Counted from the first letter of the stretch, positions 26,574 through 34,987 are shown. The stretch is DNA of 64,000 nucleotides from Streptomyces sp. NBC_00285 (GCF_036174265.1 NZ_CP108055.1:6510001-6574000); one strand, 5' to 3'. A program made the numbers and translations. Notes: a model not told the origin generated them from the sequence alone.

Positions 26574-27191
26574 TCACAGCCCCGCGAACAGTTCGTCCAG
26601 CGGGGCCGGGACCCGGTCGGGGGTCAGGGCCTCGACCAGGAGGTGGCCGTAGCGGATCTTGCGGCCCTTCTTCGTGCCGAGGAAGCGGCGTAGTTGCTGG
26701 TGGCGGGGCCGGTCGTGCTGGGCGGGCTGGGAGAGGAAGGTCTGCCAGGGGCGCAGGTCGCCCTCCGTCTCCACGATCTCCTCGACGCGTGCCGTGCCCA
26801 GGGCGCGGATGAGTTCGTCCTCCAGGTCCGACACGCACACGAAGACCGCCGAGTCCGCGGCTCCCGCCCGCTCCAGCCCGCGGTCGTAGAAGGGGCGTTC
26901 GCGTTCGTCGCACAGGCCCGTCAGGCGCAGGCCCAGGCCGGGTGGGCCGAGGAGGGCGGCGTAGCGGGCGACGCTCATCGCGCCGCCCATCGACACGGCG
27001 GCCACTCCTTCCGCGGCCAGGTCGCGGTCCCGGCGTGCGGCCAGCGCCTCGACCGCCGCGAGGTCGCTCGGGCCCTCCAGCAGGACCGCCTTCCGTATCC
27101 CCAGGTGCCCGGCCAGATCGCGCGCCGGCTCACCGGAACCGCCGTTCGCCCAGCCGTCGACCGCGTCCCGGAACGCCCCCATGTCTGCCAT
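26574..27191 (-). CDS. Stand-alone OLD-type TOPRIM protein
   Basis: The 205-residue protein contains the TOPRIM domain seen at the C-terminus of OLD-family nucleases: VLLEGPSDLAAVEALA (catalytic Glu), VSMGGAMSVARYA, and an Asp pair in LCDERERPFYDRGLE. It ends with the OLD-like GTKKGRKIRYGHLLVEAL. The N-terminal ABC-ATPase of true OLD proteins is absent, and no ATPase gene is adjacent. TOPRIM domains cleave or process nucleic acids. What this short form does is unknown. I used ATG 27191, since the longer ORF has no supporting ribosome binding site. It is convergent with acpS. Confidence 0.75.
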   Translation of the reverse strand: MADMGAFRDAVDGWANGGSGEPARDLAGHLGIRKAVLLEGPSDLAAVEALAARRDRDLAAEGVAAVSMGGAMSVARYAALLGPPGLGLRLTGLCDERERPFYDRGLERAGAADSAVFVCVSDLEDELIRALGTARVEEIVETEGDLRPWQTFLSQPAQHDRPRHQQLRRFLGTKKGRKIRYGHLLVEALTPDRVPAPLDELFAGL

Positions 27192-27303
27192 ACAGGGAGT
27201 CTGCACCCCGGGCCGACGGCACGGCATCTGATATCCGGCTCGCCGGTGGGTGGGCCGGACCCGTGTTGTTCACCTGCGCCCGTGACGGGGGAGACTCGGA
27301 GCC

Positions 27304-28743
27304 ATGCGTACTGCGTACAGCGTGGAGACGGTCAGGGCGGCCGAGCGGGAGCTGATGGCCCGGCTGCCGGAAGGCGCGCTCATGCAGCGGGCGGCGGCCG
27401 GACTGGCCGCGGCCTGCGCCGATCTGCTGGGGCGGGTGTACGGCCGTCGGGTCGTACTGCTCGTCGGGAGCGGGGACAACGGCGGGGACGCCCTCTACGC
27501 GGGCGCGCGGCTCGCGAGGCGCGGGGCCGGGGTGGCCGCGGTGCTCCTCGCGCCCGAGCGGGCCCACTCCGCGGGGCTGGCCGCGCTGAAGCGGGCCGGA
27601 GGGCGGGCCGTGAGGGTCGACGGCGCCGACCGGTTGATCGAACGGGCCGACCTCCTTCTCGACGGGATCGTCGGCATCGGCGGCAAGGGCGGACTGCGGC
27701 CCGACGCGGCCCGGCTGGCCGAGGCCGCCGACCGGTCCCGCGCCGCCGTCGTCGCCGTGGATCTGCCGAGCGGGGTCGACGCGGACACCGGGGAGGTGCG
27801 CGGGGCCGCGGTGCGGGCCGACCTGACCGTGACGTTCGGGACGCACAAGCCGGGGCTGCTCGTCGATCCCGCGCGGGAGTACGCCGGGTCGGTGCGGCTC
27901 GTCGACATCGGGCTGAGGGCCGTCCTCCCCGCCGAGGCTGAGCTGGAAGCTCTCCAACACGCCGACGTACGGCGGCTGTTGCCGGTGCCGACCGGCGAGA
28001 GCGACAAGTACCGGCGAGGCGTCGTCGGGATCGCCGCCGGGTCCGCGCGGTACCCGGGCGCAGCCGTGCTCGCCGTGTCCGGGGCGCTGCGCGGCGGCGC
28101 CGGGGCCGTGCGGTACGTCGGGCCCGCCGGGGACGCCGTGCTCGCCAGGTTCCCCGAGACCCTCGTCTCCGACCGGGGGCCGAAGCACGCCGGGCGGGTG
28201 CAGGCGTGGGTCGTCGGGCCGGGGGCCGGTGACGACGCCGTGTCCGTCGCCGAGGTGCTGGCGTCGGACGTGCCGGTGCTCGTCGACGCGGACGGGCTGC
28301 GGCTCGCCGACCGCGACGCCGTACGCGCGCGTACCGCGCCGACCCTCATGACCCCGCACGCCGGAGAGGCCGCCGCGCTCCTCGGGGTGCCGCGCGAGGA
28401 GGTCGAGGGGACCCGGCTGGCCTCGGTGCGGGAACTCGCCGGGCGCTACGGCGCGACCGTGCTGCTCAAGGGCTCGACCACGCTGGTCGCCGACGCCGAG
28501 GGCGGAGCCGTGCGCGTGAACCCGACCGGGACGGCATGGCTGGCCACCGCCGGCAGCGGTGACGTGCTGTCGGGTCTCGCGGGGTCTCTGCTCGCGTCCG
28601 GGCTCGGCGCTCTGGACGCCGGCAGCGTGGCCGCGTATCTGCACGGGCTGGCCGGGCGGTTCGCGGCGGACGGGGCGCCGGTGGGGGCCCACGATGTGGC
28701 GGAGGCCGTTCCGGCGGCCTGGCGGGACGTGAGGGACGCGTGA
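27304..28743 (+). CDS. nnr: Bifunctional NAD(P)H-hydrate repair enzyme (epimerase + dehydratase)
   Basis: The 479-residue protein joins both repair activities for damaged NAD(P)H. The N-terminal epimerase domain (~1-215) has LLVGSGDNGGDALYAGARLA and a conserved Asp. The C-terminal ADP-dependent dehydratase (~225-475) has LTPHAGEAAALLG and TAGSGDVLSGLAGSLLASG. Length and domain order match bacterial Nnr. GGGGGAG lies 10 nt upstream of the start. It is divergent from the TOPRIM gene and is followed by an M23 peptidase. Confidence 0.93.
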   Translation: MRTAYSVETVRAAERELMARLPEGALMQRAAAGLAAACADLLGRVYGRRVVLLVGSGDNGGDALYAGARLARRGAGVAAVLLAPERAHSAGLAALKRAGGRAVRVDGADRLIERADLLLDGIVGIGGKGGLRPDAARLAEAADRSRAAVVAVDLPSGVDADTGEVRGAAVRADLTVTFGTHKPGLLVDPAREYAGSVRLVDIGLRAVLPAEAELEALQHADVRRLLPVPTGESDKYRRGVVGIAAGSARYPGAAVLAVSGALRGGAGAVRYVGPAGDAVLARFPETLVSDRGPKHAGRVQAWVVGPGAGDDAVSVAEVLASDVPVLVDADGLRLADRDAVRARTAPTLMTPHAGEAAALLGVPREEVEGTRLASVRELAGRYGATVLLKGSTTLVADAEGGAVRVNPTGTAWLATAGSGDVLSGLAGSLLASGLGALDAGSVAAYLHGLAGRFAADGAPVGAHDVAEAVPAAWRDVRDA

Positions 28744-28821
28744 GCGCGAACTAACACCTGATGGGACTAATGCCGGACGGCCGAGTGTGCGGAGCCGAAA
28801 GGGCGATGTTTCGCTGGCCGC

Positions 28822-29535
28822 ATGGATGAGCCACATATACACGGCACCACCCGGCGTGAGTTGCTCGGCGGCGCGGCAGTCGTTCTGGGGAGTCCCGTTC
28901 TCGGTTTCCACGGTGATCCGCAGGATCCGCCCGACCAGCGGCGCGCACAGGACCAGCCCGACTCGCCCGACCCGCCCGCCCCGTCGGACTCGCAGGATCC
29001 GTCGGATCCGTCGGGCGAGGAACCCGGCGGCACTTGCGGCAGCGACTACGACGCCGAATTCGAGGAACTGCTGGCGGCCGCCGAGGACCCCGAGGACGTC
29101 GGGGCCGGCGACCGCTCCCTCGCACCCGCCAAGTGGGCCCGCCCCCTGCGCAAGCGGGCCAGGGTGACGATGCGTTACCGGGTGCGCGGGAACTGGCTGG
29201 CCGGCTACCACACCGGAGTGGATCTTGCCGTGCCCAAGGGCACGCCGGTGTACGCGGTGGGCACCGGCGTCGTCGTCCTGGCCAGCTGGTCGGGGTCGTA
29301 CGGCAAAGCCGTGACGATCAAGACGAGTGACTCCCGTTACGTCGTCTACGGCCATCTCTCGCGCATCTCCGTCGCGCGCGGTGCCAAGGTCAAAGCCGGG
29401 ACGCGGATAGGGAGCAGCGGCAGCACCGGGCGCGCCACCGGCCCGCATCTGCACTTCGAGGTCCGCTCCCGCCGACCGTACGGTTCGGACATCGACCCGG
29501 TGAAGTACCTCGCCCGGCACGGTCTCACCCTGTGA
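28822..29535 (+). CDS. Tat-exported M23 family metallopeptidase
   Basis: The 237-residue protein starts with a twin-arginine-like signal (TTRRELLGGAAVVLGSPVLG), followed by an Asp/Pro/Ser-rich linker (~residues 30-70). The LytM/M23 domain at ~110-230 has the zinc ligands in HTGVD (His130, Asp134) and HLHFE (~209-213), with HLSRI between them. M23 peptidases cleave peptide cross-links of peptidoglycan. It lies between nnr and the cell-wall gene alr. All metal ligands are present, so I expect it to be active. Confidence 0.9.
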   Translation: MDEPHIHGTTRRELLGGAAVVLGSPVLGFHGDPQDPPDQRRAQDQPDSPDPPAPSDSQDPSDPSGEEPGGTCGSDYDAEFEELLAAAEDPEDVGAGDRSLAPAKWARPLRKRARVTMRYRVRGNWLAGYHTGVDLAVPKGTPVYAVGTGVVVLASWSGSYGKAVTIKTSDSRYVVYGHLSRISVARGAKVKAGTRIGSSGSTGRATGPHLHFEVRSRRPYGSDIDPVKYLARHGLTL

Positions 29536-29609
29536 CGCACACACGCGTGCGCGTCATCGGGGACGTGCTCAGCGGTGCTGTCAGTCGCCTCTGAGACACT
29601 GGGGGCGCC

Positions 29610-30779
29610 ATGAACGAGACAGCAACTGCCCCGACCGCACCGCTCCGCGCCCGTGCCGAGATCGACCTGGCCGCGCTGCGGGCCAATGTGCGGGCCCTGC
29701 GCGCCCGCGCGTCGGGGGCCGCCCTCATGGCCGTGGTCAAGGCCGACGCGTACGGCCACGGCGCGGTGCCGTGCGCCCGCGCGGCGCTCCAGGCGGGCGC
29801 GCAGTGGCTGGGCACCGCCACACCGGAGGAGGCCCTCGCACTGCGCGGCGCCGGACTTCCGGGGCGGATCATGTGCTGGCTGTGGACGCCCGGCGGGCCC
29901 TGGCGAGAAGCGGTCGAGGCCGACCTCGACGTGTCCGTCAGCGGGATGTGGGCGCTGCGGGAAGTCACGGAGGCGGCCCGGCAGGCCGGCATCCCCGCGC
30001 GCGTGCAGCTCAAGGCGGACACCGGGCTCGGGCGGGGTGGCTGCCAGCCCGGCGAGGACTGGACCGAGCTGGTCGCGCAGTCGCTGCGCGCCGAGGCCGA
30101 CGGCCTCCTCCGGATCACCGGCCTCTGGTCGCACTTCGCCTGCGCCGACGAGCCCGGGCATCCTTCCGTCGCCGCCCAGCTCGCCCTCTTCCGGGAGATG
30201 GTGGGGTACGCCGAGGGCCAGGGCGTGCGCCCCGAGGTGCGGCACATCGCCAACTCGCCCGCCACGCTCACCCTTCCGGAGAGCCACTTCGACCTCGTCC
30301 GCACCGGCATCGCGGTCTACGGCATCTCACCCAGCCCCGAGACCGGCGGCCCCGCCGACTTCGGGCTGCGTCCGGTGATGACGCTGTCGGCGTCGATCGC
30401 GCTGGTCAAGCGTGTCCCGGGCGGCCATGGCGTCAGTTACGGCCACGGCTATGTCACCCCGGGCGAGACGACCCTCGGCCTGGTGCCCGTCGGCTACGCG
30501 GACGGCATCCCGCGGCACGCCTCCGGCGCCGGCCCGGTGCTGGTCGACGGCAAGTGGCGGACGGTGGCCGGGCGGATCGCCATGGACCAGTTCGTCGTGG
30601 ACCTCGGCGGCGACGAGCCCCCGGCCGGCACCCGGGCCGTGCTCTTCGGTCCCGGCGACCGGGGCGAGCCCACCGCCGAGGACTGGGCGCAGGCCGCGGG
30701 CACCATCGCGTACGAAATTGTCACCCGCATCGGAACACGCGTTCCCCGCGTCTATGTGAATGAGGAACTAGCGGGGTAA
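29610..30779 (+). CDS. alr: Alanine racemase
   Basis: Alr makes D-alanine for peptidoglycan using pyridoxal phosphate. The 389-residue protein has the PLP-lysine motif AVVKADAYGHG with Lys44, the substrate/PLP-binding HIANSPATL, and the second catalytic Tyr in YGHGYVTP. Length is normal. It begins a long run of plus-strand genes reaching tsaE, an order conserved in actinobacteria. Two families of short tandem repeats follow the stop. Confidence 0.97.
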   Translation: MNETATAPTAPLRARAEIDLAALRANVRALRARASGAALMAVVKADAYGHGAVPCARAALQAGAQWLGTATPEEALALRGAGLPGRIMCWLWTPGGPWREAVEADLDVSVSGMWALREVTEAARQAGIPARVQLKADTGLGRGGCQPGEDWTELVAQSLRAEADGLLRITGLWSHFACADEPGHPSVAAQLALFREMVGYAEGQGVRPEVRHIANSPATLTLPESHFDLVRTGIAVYGISPSPETGGPADFGLRPVMTLSASIALVKRVPGGHGVSYGHGYVTPGETTLGLVPVGYADGIPRHASGAGPVLVDGKWRTVAGRIAMDQFVVDLGGDEPPAGTRAVLFGPGDRGEPTAEDWAQAAGTIAYEIVTRIGTRVPRVYVNEELAG

Positions 30780-30790
30780 CTGCACAGTGC

Positions 30791-30850
30791 GTGCGAGAAC
30801 AACGCGTGCGAGCAGAGCGTGTGCGAGAACAGCGCGTCCGGGAACATCTA
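30791..30850. repeat. 15-bp tandem repeat, three good copies and one degenerate
   Basis: Units begin GTGCGAGAACA or GTGCGAGCAGA at 30791, 30806 and 30821, and a weaker copy (GTCCGGGAACA) begins at 30836. The period keeps a reading frame (Val-Arg-Glu-Gln-Arg). It lies 11 nt after the alr stop. Confidence 0.75.
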
Positions 30851-30877
30851 CCGTCAGTGCCCTCACAAGTGAAACGG

Positions 30878-30920
30878 GCAGCACTGGCACCATCAGCAGC
30901 ACTGGCACCATCAGCAGCAC
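30878..30920. repeat. 18-bp tandem repeat, two exact copies plus a partial third
   Basis: GCAGCACTGGCACCATCA occurs at 30878 and 30896, followed by GCAGCAC. It is just upstream of the alpha/beta hydrolase ribosome binding site, and the period is again a multiple of three. Confidence 0.85.
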
Positions 30921-30944
30921 CCGACCAGCGAACAGGAGCGGTAC

Positions 30945-32192
30945 GTGAGCGAGAGCAGTGCGGAGGCCGTCGTGGACGCCGCCGCTTCGGTGGCCCTCGC
31001 CTCCGCCACGGGGGCGGGCTGGCGGCGGGCGACCGGGTTCGCGGGTGCCGCGATAGGGGTCGTCGCCGCGGGTGCCGCGGCCGGTGTGGCCATCGAGCGG
31101 CTCACCGTCGGGCGCGGAATACGGCAGAAGGCGCGACTCGCCCTCGACTCGACCGGGCCGTACGGCGCACTGCGCGGCACACCCGGCAAGGCGCCCGCCG
31201 ACGACGGCACCGAGCTCTACTACGAGGTCGACGACGTCGACCCGGCGGCCACGCCCGCCCTGTCGCCGCGTCGGCGCCGCCTGTTCGGGCGCAAGGCCCC
31301 CGCTCCCGTCACCGTCGTCTTCAGCCACGGCTACTGCCTCAGCCAGGACTCCTGGCACTTCCAGCGCGCGGCCCTGAGAGGCGTCGTACGGACCGTGCAC
31401 TGGGACCAGCGCAGCCACGGGCGGTCCGCTCGCGGGGTGCGGCAGGTGCAGGACGGGGTGCCGGTCGACATCGAGCAGCTGGGGCGCGACCTGAAGGCCG
31501 TCATCGACGCGGCCGTGCCGCAGGGGCCGATCGTCCTCGTGGGGCACTCGATGGGCGGGATGACCGTCATGGCACTGGCCGACCAGTACCCCGAGCTGAT
31601 CCGCGACCGGGTGGTCGCGGTGGCTCTGATCGGCACGTCGTCGGGAGGGCTCGGCGAGGTCAACTTCGGACTGCCCGTCGCCGGCGTCAACGCCGTACGC
31701 CGGGTGCTGCCTGGCGTCCTCAAGGTGCTCGGGCAGCGGGCCGACCTGGTGGAGAAGGGACGGCGGGCCACCGCCGACCTGTTCGCCGGGATCATCAAGC
31801 GCTACTCCTTCGCCTCCCGGGACGTCGACCCGGCCGTCGTCCGGTTCGCCGAGCGGATGATCGAGGGCACCCCGATCGACGTGGTCGCCGAGTACTACCC
31901 GGCGTTCGACAACCACGACAAGGCCGCCGCCCTCGCCCACTTCGTGGACAAGCCGGTGCTCGTGCTGGCCGGGGTGGGGGACATGGTCACGCCCAGCGAG
32001 CACAGCGAGGCGATCGCCTCCCTGCTGCCGGAGGCGGAACTGGTCCTGGTCCCCGACGCCGGACACCTGGTCATGCTGGAACACCCGGAAGTGGTCACCG
32101 ACCGCCTCGCCGACCTGCTCACCCGCGCGGGTGCGGTGCCCGCAGGGGCTACCGTTGGCGGTTATGGAAGCAGTACCGCGCAACCCGGTTGA
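30945..32192 (+). CDS. Membrane-anchored alpha/beta hydrolase
   Basis: The 415-residue protein starts at GTG 30945 (AGGAGC upstream). A hydrophobic N-terminal segment (~residues 27-50, GFAGAAIGVVAAGAAAGVAI) precedes an alpha/beta hydrolase domain with the nucleophile elbow VGHSMGG, an acid in GVGDMVTPSE and a catalytic His in DAGHLVMLEHP, so the triad looks complete. The substrate is unknown. Its end overlaps tsaE by 29 nt. The alr-hydrolase-tsaE order recurs in actinobacteria, but no functional link is established. Confidence 0.85.
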   Translation: MSESSAEAVVDAAASVALASATGAGWRRATGFAGAAIGVVAAGAAAGVAIERLTVGRGIRQKARLALDSTGPYGALRGTPGKAPADDGTELYYEVDDVDPAATPALSPRRRRLFGRKAPAPVTVVFSHGYCLSQDSWHFQRAALRGVVRTVHWDQRSHGRSARGVRQVQDGVPVDIEQLGRDLKAVIDAAVPQGPIVLVGHSMGGMTVMALADQYPELIRDRVVAVALIGTSSGGLGEVNFGLPVAGVNAVRRVLPGVLKVLGQRADLVEKGRRATADLFAGIIKRYSFASRDVDPAVVRFAERMIEGTPIDVVAEYYPAFDNHDKAAALAHFVDKPVLVLAGVGDMVTPSEHSEAIASLLPEAELVLVPDAGHLVMLEHPEVVTDRLADLLTRAGAVPAGATVGGYGSSTAQPG

Positions 32193-32670
32193 GACCGAGC
32201 TGACCGTCACCTCCCCCGAGCAGATGCGCGAGCTGGGCCTGAAGCTCGCCGAACTGCTGCGCGCCGGGGACCTCGTGATGCTCAGCGGGGAGCTCGGCGC
32301 GGGCAAGACGACGCTGACCCGCGGGCTCGGTGAGGGGCTCGGGGTGCGGGGGGCGGTCACCTCGCCGACCTTCGTGATCGCCCGGGTGCATCCGTCCCTG
32401 GGTGACGGGCCGCCGCTCGTCCACGTCGACGCGTACCGCCTGGGCGGCGGGCTCGACGAGATGGAGGACCTCGATCTCGACGTGTCGCTGCCGGAGTCGG
32501 TGATCGTCGTGGAGTGGGGCGAGGGCAAGGTCGAGGAGCTGACCGACGACCGGCTCCAGGTGCAGATCCATCGCGCGGTCGGCGACACCACCGACGAGGT
32601 GCGGCACGTGACGCTGACGCCGGTCGGTGAGCGGTGGACCGTGGCCGACCTCGGCGTGCTCACGGCCTGA
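32164..32670 (+). CDS. tsaE: tRNA t6A biosynthesis ATPase TsaE
   Basis: TsaE is the P-loop ATPase that works with TsaB and TsaD to attach threonylcarbamoyl to A37 of ANN-decoding tRNAs. The 168-residue protein has the Walker A SGELGAGKTT (residues 41-50), the family motif VTSPTFVIARVHP, and HVDAYRLGG. The start is ATG 32164, inside the end of the hydrolase gene. A longer in-frame start at 32131 is less likely. TsaB and TsaD follow at 33756 and 34980. Confidence 0.95.
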   Translation: MEAVPRNPVETELTVTSPEQMRELGLKLAELLRAGDLVMLSGELGAGKTTLTRGLGEGLGVRGAVTSPTFVIARVHPSLGDGPPLVHVDAYRLGGGLDEMEDLDLDVSLPESVIVVEWGEGKVEELTDDRLQVQIHRAVGDTTDEVRHVTLTPVGERWTVADLGVLTA

Positions 32671-32764
32671 GTGCCGCCCGCGCTTTCCGTGAACGTTCCG
32701 ACAACGCGTCGGCAAGATATTGCGTTCGGCGTCTTGTGCGTGGTCACATGGTACCCACCTCGTG

Positions 32765-32780
32765 GTTAGGTCTACCTAAC
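32765..32780. promoter_or_regulatory. Perfect 16-bp palindrome, candidate operator
   Basis: GTTAGGT-CT-ACCTAAC lies 31 nt before the start of the 60-residue gene and overlaps TANNNT-like hexamers. It resembles half of an iron-regulator box, but the 19-bp spacing of DmdR/IdeR sites is not met. Confidence 0.5.
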
Positions 32781-32811
32781 TACGCCCGCCCCCGAACTTC
32801 AGGAGGCGTCC

Positions 32812-32994
32812 ATGGCAGCCACCGACAACCGTCCGCAGCCCCAGTCACAGCCGTACGCGATCGTTCGAGGCGTGTCCATGCGCGATCTGCTGGCGTCCTG
32901 CGCGGCGGCGGAGGCCGTCTCGACGCCGCCGCGGATGCCCGACCCGGGGACGGGCCGCCGGACCGCCGGGCACGAACGCCCCAAGGCCGCCTGA
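32812..32994 (+). CDS. Small basic protein of unknown function
   Basis: A 60-residue protein with a perfect AGGAGG 6 nt before its ATG. It has no membrane helix or signal. A Gln/Pro-rich start (NRPQPQSQPYAIVRG) is followed by a short predicted helix (SMRDLLASCAAAEAV) and a basic, Pro-rich tail. I do not recognise a family. It stands alone between tsaE and a minus-strand gene, behind a perfect palindrome, so it should have its own promoter and regulator. GC3 bias and the strong ribosome binding site support that it is real. Confidence 0.7.
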   Translation: MAATDNRPQPQSQPYAIVRGVSMRDLLASCAAAEAVSTPPRMPDPGTGRRTAGHERPKAA

Positions 32995-33037
32995 GCAGTC
33001 CTGGGGCCGTTCCGGGGCAGCCCGGGTTCAGGAGGCC

Positions 33038-33580
33038 CTAGCGGATCACCACGACCTTCGCGCCGATCGTCGCGAAGGCCCACATCGCGTCGCCGTCCTC
33101 CCGGGACTCCCGGATGCCGCCCGTGCGCGCGGTGGAGGCATCGGCCGCCGCGTCGTCGAGGGCCGTGCTGAAGCCGATGGCCACGCCGTCGACGCCGGTG
33201 AAGCGGACCACGTGCTCGACGGGGGTGCCGTCGGTGCCGGTCACGGCTCCCGACCGGGAGGTGACCGTGTAGACACCGGGGGCGGGGTGGATCCTTCCCG
33301 GGGTGACCGGGAAGCTACGGGTGACCAGGCCACCGGGTTCGACGAGCCACACGCGGTCGTCGTCCAGGGAGTACACGACGCGGGCGCCCGTGCCGGAGCT
33401 CGGCGGGAGGGCGGTGGGGTGCCGCTTGTCCCGGGGGATCTTGGAGACGGTGGCCGCGGGGACGTCGCCGGTGTGTGCACGGGTGGGCACCGTCGCGGAG
33501 GCCTGGTAGGCGAGGAGACCGACCGTCGCCACGGCCGCTGCGGTGAGGGCGGTCACGAAGGCTGCGTTGCTGGGTGCCAC
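33038..33580 (-). CDS. YkuD (L,D-transpeptidase)-like protein without catalytic His and Cys
   Basis: The 180-residue protein has an N-terminal helix (FVTALTAAAVATVGLLAYQA) and an outer domain that aligns by eye to the YkuD fold: VYSLDDDRVWLVEPGG matches the usual first strands, and GGIRESREDGDAMW falls where active enzymes have HGC[IV]R. The catalytic Cys is Gly and no His precedes it (GVAIGFSTA instead of IHG). Active L,D-transpeptidase chemistry is therefore unlikely. A peptidoglycan-binding or regulatory role is possible. The start is GTG 33580 with AGAGGT upstream. Confidence 0.65.
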   Translation of the reverse strand: MAPSNAAFVTALTAAAVATVGLLAYQASATVPTRAHTGDVPAATVSKIPRDKRHPTALPPSSGTGARVVYSLDDDRVWLVEPGGLVTRSFPVTPGRIHPAPGVYTVTSRSGAVTGTDGTPVEHVVRFTGVDGVAIGFSTALDDAAADASTARTGGIRESREDGDAMWAFATIGAKVVVIR

Positions 33581-33640
33581 CGGCTACCTCTTGAGTGTTT
33601 GGTCCTGATTTGTCGTGACGGTAGCAGGTTGTCGACCGGG

Positions 33641-33710
33641 CACGGCGCCGTCGTGGCTGGTCGCGCCCGTGCGGCCGAGCCGCATATCGGCGGAGCCCAG
33701 CGCCCCTTGA
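33641..33710. repeat. Dispersed intergenic repeat, copy B (GCATATCGG subtype)
   Basis: It shares GGCGCCGTCGTGGCTGGTCG and GCCGCATATCGG with copy A. The ends diverge (GCGCCCCTTGA). It lies between the divergent YkuD-like gene and tsaB. Confidence 0.75.
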
Positions 33711-33743
33711 CGGTCTGCGGCCGCCCCGGCCCCTCAGGAGCCG

Positions 33744-33749
33744 TAGGCT
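33744..33749 (+). promoter_or_regulatory. -10 box of a leaderless-type tsaB promoter
   Basis: TAGGCT ends 6 nt before GTG 33756 and there is no Shine-Dalgarno. Confidence 0.45.
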
Positions 33750-33755
33750 GTTTGC

Positions 33756-34412
33756 GTGCTCTTGCTCGCTCTGGATACCGCCACCCCCGCCGTGACCGTC
33801 GCCCTGCATGACGGAGGGGACGTCGTCGCCTCCTTCAGCCAGGTGGACGCGCGCAGGCACGGGGAGCTGTTGTTGCCGGCCGTCGACCGGGTGCTCGCGG
33901 ACGCGGGGGTGAAGCTGGACGCCGTCACCGGGATCGTCGTCGGGGTCGGACCCGGCCCCTACACCGGGTTGCGCGTCGGGCTCATGACCGCCGACACCTT
34001 CGGGCTCGCGCTCGGAATCCCCGTGTACGGGATCTGCACCCTGGACGGACTCGCCCACGCCGCCGCCCCCGGCGACGGACCCTTCGTCGTGGCGACCGAC
34101 GCGCGGCGCAAGGAGGTCTACTGGGCGCGCTACGAGGACTCCCGCACGCGCACCGGGGAACCCGCGGTCGACCGGCCCGCCGACATCGCCGAGCAGGTCA
34201 GGGGGCTGCCCGCGGTCGGCGCCGGGGCGCTGCTCTACCCCGACACCTTCCCGGACGCCCGCGAGCCCGAGTACGTCTCGGCCGCCTCGCTCGCCGCCCT
34301 CGCCGCCGAACGGCTCGCCGCCGGGGTGGAGCTGCCCGCGCCCCGGCCGCTGTACCTGCGGCGGCCCGACGCGCAGGTGCCCAAGAACTACAAGGTGGTC
34401 ACCCCCAAGTGA
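33756..34412 (+). CDS. tsaB: tRNA t6A biosynthesis scaffold protein TsaB
   Basis: TsaB pairs with TsaD to form the t6A-transfer core. The 218-residue protein has the ASKHA fold start LLLALDTATPAVTVAL and VGVGPGPYTGLRVGL, and lacks the metal-binding His pair, as TsaB should. The start GTG 33756 has a TAGGCT box 6 nt upstream and no ribosome binding site. The stop overlaps the rimI start (GTGA), making a tsaB-rimI-tsaD operon. Confidence 0.94.
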   Translation: MLLLALDTATPAVTVALHDGGDVVASFSQVDARRHGELLLPAVDRVLADAGVKLDAVTGIVVGVGPGPYTGLRVGLMTADTFGLALGIPVYGICTLDGLAHAAAPGDGPFVVATDARRKEVYWARYEDSRTRTGEPAVDRPADIAEQVRGLPAVGAGALLYPDTFPDAREPEYVSAASLAALAAERLAAGVELPAPRPLYLRRPDAQVPKNYKVVTPK

Positions 34413-34987
34413 CCACACCCGTGAATCCCGTGCTGCGTGAGATGCGCTGGTGGGACATCGATCCCGTCCTGGAGCTGGAGAAGAACCTCTTCCCGGAGGA
34501 CGCCTGGTCCCGGGGCATGTTCTGGTCCGAGCTCGCGCACTCCCGGGGACCCACGGCGACCCGGCGGTACGTCGTGGCCGAGGCCGGCGAACGGCTCGTC
34601 GGGTACGCGGGGCTCGCCCTCGCCGGCACCGCGGCCGACGGCGACACCGGCAATGGCTCCGACGCCGGCCCGGGCGCCGGGGCCGACGTGCAGACGATCG
34701 CCGTCGCCCGCGACCACTGGGGCACCGGACTGGGCTCGGTGCTGCTGACCGAGCTGCTGCGGGCCGCGACCGCCTTCGAGTGCGCCGAAGTGATGCTGGA
34801 GTGCCGGATCGACAACATCCGCGCCCAGAAGCTCTACGAGCGCTTCGGCTTCGAGGCCATCGGGTTCCGGCGCGGCTACTACCAGCCGGGCAACGTGGAC
34901 GCCCTGGTCATGCGGCTGACCACAGCATCCGACAGCGGCCTGGCCACAGGACCGACATCCGAACGGGGAACCGAGATCAATGGCTGA
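34409..34987 (+). CDS. rimI: Ribosomal protein S18 alanine N-acetyltransferase
   Basis: A GNAT-fold acetyltransferase of 192 residues with the acetyl-CoA loop in [15 protein letters not shown] and the C-terminal [17 protein letters not shown] typical of RimI. The variable insert (~residues 70-90, [15 protein letters not shown]) is longer than in E. coli RimI. It starts at GTG 34409 within the tsaB stop and overlaps tsaD by 8 nt. The t6A-rimI gene cluster is conserved in bacteria. Confidence 0.9.
   Translation: MTTPVNPVLREMRWWDIDPVLELEKNLFPEDAWSRGMFWSELAHSRGPTATRRYVVAEAGERLVGYAGLALAGTAADGDTGNGSDAGPGAGADVQTIAVARDHWGTGLGSVLLTELLRAATAFECAEVMLECRIDNIRAQKLYERFGFEAIGFRRGYYQPGNVDALVMRLTTASDSGLATGPTSERGTEING

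Noticed and set aside
32765..32780. Iron (DmdR/IdeR) box
   Set aside because: The half-sites are TTAGGT and ACCTAA, but the spacing is 14 bp overall and not the 19 bp of a true iron box.
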